Of a DNA stretch of 64,000 bases, positions 61,373 through 64,000 are shown one piece after another. A program made the position numbers and the translations under genes. The stretch spans positions 62,001 through 126,000 of the forward strand of contig NZ_BMND01000016.1 of NCBI RefSeq assembly GCF_014646275.1. The letters are read 5' to 3'. Numbering within the stretch: the first letter of the stretch is position 1; each line of letters starts with the position of its first letter. This stretch comes from Streptomyces kronopolitis. Lineage in GTDB: Bacteria; Actinomycetota; Actinomycetes; Streptomycetales; Streptomycetaceae. The notes under the pieces are model-generated. The model made no database searches. It was not told where the DNA came from and saw only the letters and a program-made list of their open reading frames with translations.

Positions 61373-62352
61373 CGGCAGCGGTGAAGGATGAAATCTCCCG
61401 GCTCCCCGTCACCCGGACCTGCTGCCGGAAGTCGGAGGTCTCGTCGATCCTGCGGTTCGCGGGCGGTCTGCACCTGGTCAGCGGACGCATCGTGATCGAG
61501 GCGGAGCTGGACACCGGCATCGCCGCCCGGCGCCTGCGCAAGGACATCCTGGAGATCTTCGGGCACAGCTCCGACCTGGTGGTGATGGCCCCCGGCGGCC
61601 TGCGGCGCGGCAGCCGCTACGTCGTCCGGGTCGTGGCCGGCGGCGACCAGCTGGCGCGGCAGACCGGCCTGGTGGACGGCCGCGGCCGCCCGATCCGCGG
61701 ACTGCCCCCACAGGTGGTCTCCGGGGCGACCTGCGACGCCGAGGCGGCCTGGCGCGGGGCCTTCCTGGCCCACGGCTCGCTGACCGAGCCCGGCCGCTCC
61801 TCGTCGCTGGAGGTCACCTGCCCCGGCCCCGAGGCGGCGCTCGCGCTGGTCGGCGCCGCCCGCCGGCTCGGCATCGGCGCCAAGGCCCGCGAGGTGCGCG
61901 GCGTGGACCGCGTCGTCGTCCGTGACGGTGACGCCATCGGCGCCCTGCTGACGCGGCTCGGCGCCCATGAGTCGGTGCTCGCGTGGGAGGAGCGGCGGAT
62001 GCGCCGCGAGGTGCGCGCCACCGCCAACCGCCTGGCCAACTTCGACGACGCCAACCTCCGCCGCTCGGCGCGCGCCGCGGTCGCCGCGGGCGCCCGGGTC
62101 CAGCGGGCCCTGGAGATCCTCGGCGAGGAGGTCCCCGAGCACCTCGCCGCGGCCGGCCGGCTGCGCATGGAGCACAAGCAGGCCTCCCTGGAGGAGCTGG
62201 GCGCCCTCGCCGACCCGCCGCTGACCAAGGACGCCGTCGCGGGCCGGATCCGCCGGCTGCTGGCGATGGCCGACAAGCGGGCCCAGGACCTCGGCATTCC
62301 GGGCACGGAATCCAACCTCACCGAGGAGCTCGCCGAGGGCATGGTGGGCTGA
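61363..62352 (+). CDS. whiA: Sporulation transcription factor WhiA
   Basis: Regulator of 329 residues required, with WhiB, for aerial hyphae to divide into spores in Streptomyces. The N-terminal part resembles a LAGLIDADG homing endonuclease without catalytic residues (SSILRFAGGLHLVSGRIVIEAELDTGIAARRLRKDILEIFG; GAFLAHGSLTEPGRSSSLEV). The C-terminal part is a helix-turn-helix (about 255-310: LRMEHKQASLEELGALADPPLTKDAVAGRIRRLLAMADKRA). GGAAGGA lies before the ATG, inside the end of yvcK. Its place behind uvrC means DNA damage could also feed into it. Confidence 0.97.
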   Translation: MAMTAAVKDEISRLPVTRTCCRKSEVSSILRFAGGLHLVSGRIVIEAELDTGIAARRLRKDILEIFGHSSDLVVMAPGGLRRGSRYVVRVVAGGDQLARQTGLVDGRGRPIRGLPPQVVSGATCDAEAAWRGAFLAHGSLTEPGRSSSLEVTCPGPEAALALVGAARRLGIGAKAREVRGVDRVVVRDGDAIGALLTRLGAHESVLAWEERRMRREVRATANRLANFDDANLRRSARAAVAAGARVQRALEILGEEVPEHLAAAGRLRMEHKQASLEELGALADPPLTKDAVAGRIRRLLAMADKRAQDLGIPGTESNLTEELAEGMVG

Positions 62353-62491
62353 CGAAGCCCCCTGCCCGGCACACCCCCGGCGTCTCTTCACGCCCCTGCC
62401 GTCCCTCCCGTATCGCCGCAGCTCGGGAGTGGTGCGCACCGGCGTCGAAGGGCACGTCCGGGGGTGCTCGTTTGAGGTATCGGAGGCCCGT

Positions 62492-62520
62492 TTGTCAATG
62501 TCACGTACGTCTCTTATTGG
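62492..62520 (+). promoter_or_regulatory. Candidate gap promoter
   Basis: TTGTCA (62492-62497), 17-nt spacer, TATTGG (62515-62520), in an AT-richer patch about 80 nt before the gap start. The -10 lacks the final T, so the call is tentative. It resembles the damage element only in TTGTCA. Confidence 0.4.
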
Positions 62521-62600
62521 GGGTAGGGTCGGAGGCGGTCGGGGACAGCCCATACAGCTCGCCGGTAACTCATCGGCGTACCTAACGAGGAGATCGGTTC

Positions 62601-63605
<1,005 letters not shown>

Positions 63606-63639
63606 CCTCTGGTTGACACCCGAGGTACCGAGATGTGAG

Positions 63640-63683
63640 GACGGGGCTCGTAGGACGCGAAGATGCGTCGTACGGGCCCCGTC
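63640..63683 (+). terminator. Hairpin between gap and pgk, partial terminator or processing site
   Basis: The arms at 63640-63657 and 63666-63683 pair over 18 positions with one G-T wobble and one mismatch, with an 8-nt loop. No U-tract follows. It could attenuate read-through into pgk or protect the gap mRNA end. A consensus -35 TTGACA sits at 63613-63618 without a clear -10. Confidence 0.55.
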
Positions 63684-63718
63684 CCGTGACCGACCTACGC
63701 AAACGGAGTCACTTCCTC

Positions 63719-64000
63719 ATGAAGACGATCGACGACCTCCGGGTCGCCGGACAGCGCGTGTTCGTCCGCGCTGATCTGAACGTGCCGCTGGACGGCACCA
63801 CCATCACCGACGACGGCCGGATCCGCGCCGTCGCGCCGACGATCGCCAAGCTCGTCGAGCGCGGCGCCAAGGTGATCGTCGCCTCGCACCTGGGCCGTCC
63901 CAAGGGCGCCCCGGACCCGGCCTTCTCGCTGGCCCCCGCGGCCGCGCGGCTGGGTGAACTCCTGGGCCGGGACGTGGCGTTCGCGACGGACACGGTCGGC
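63719..64000 (+). CDS. pgk: Phosphoglycerate kinase (5' part, cut by window)
   Basis: N-terminal 94 codons of the glycolytic kinase converting 1,3-bisphosphoglycerate and ADP to 3-phosphoglycerate and ATP. The signature RVFVRADLNVPLDG (about 13-26) with the substrate-binding Arg and Asp is present, as is VIVASHLGRPKG (about 53-64). GGAG precedes the ATG by about 10 nt. The rest lies beyond 64000. Confidence 0.95.
   Translation, partial: MKTIDDLRVAGQRVFVRADLNVPLDGTTITDDGRIRAVAPTIAKLVERGAKVIVASHLGRPKGAPDPAFSLAPAAARLGELLGRDVAFATDTVG

Noticed and set aside
62492..62520. gap promoter as a sixth damage element
   Set aside because: It has TTGTCAATG, not TTGTCRGTG, and lacks a -10 after 8 nt. It fits an ordinary 17-nt-spaced promoter better.

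Overview
The window is a stretch of Streptomyces (or very close actinomycete) chromosome. The G+C content is very high, GTG starts are frequent, and the order polA, rpsA, coaE, uvrB, uvrA, uvrC-rapZ-yvcK-whiA, gap-pgk matches the conserved core of that genus. The developmental regulator whiA, mycothiol-type enzymes and Streptomyces-typical small families (SPW_0924, DUF6343, DUF3068) agree. No rRNA, tRNA, CRISPR array, intact insertion sequence or prophage was seen.

Layout. 1-4483: branched-chain amino acid binding lipoprotein (cut by the window edge), a hotdog thioesterase and an FdhF/YdeP molybdo-oxidoreductase, all on the minus strand. 4718-14463: polA, a secreted MltB-like transglycosylase, a 44-residue membrane peptide, a DUF3068 protein, hrpB and a methyltransferase. 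14587-19957: rpsA with a clear promoter and terminator, a PAC2 protein, coaE, a cupin and a TPR protein. Three of the gaps between these genes carry 7-8 bp tandem repeats. 20063-38094 is a more variable segment: a DUF6343 protein, a UvrD-like helicase, a translationally coupled trio (SNF2 helicase, SWIM protein, XPB/Ssl2-type domain protein), redox enzymes with an IclR regulator, a small protein with a possible amyloid-signalling motif, a WGR protein, an orphan PemK toxin, a DUF1697 protein, a frameshifted ogt and a glycerophosphodiesterase. 38677-49076: uvrB, two TerD-family genes, a TerC transporter behind a yybP-ykoY manganese riboswitch, an MBL hydrolase with a mycothiol-dependent enzyme, and a divergent FAD-monooxygenase/TetR pair. 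49340-64000: uvrA, a LacI/PfkB operon with a 26-bp palindromic operator, a Rieske lipoprotein, a secreted protein, uvrC-rapZ-yvcK-whiA, gap and the start of pgk.

The main unifying signal is regulatory. Five genes (polA, uvrB, uvrC, ogt and the WGR-domain gene) are preceded by the sequence TTGTCRGTG, eight bases, then a -10 box. This is the LexA-independent DNA-damage promoter architecture known from mycobacteria (RecA-NDp, activated by PafBC). In polA, uvrB and uvrC the start codon lies exactly 7 nt after the -10 box, so these transcripts should be leaderless; ogt has 6 nt. A sixth TTGTCAGTG, with a poorer -10, precedes the SNF2 helicase trio. The window therefore looks like a DNA-repair neighbourhood under one damage-responsive activator. 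The WGR gene and possibly the helicase trio are candidate new members.
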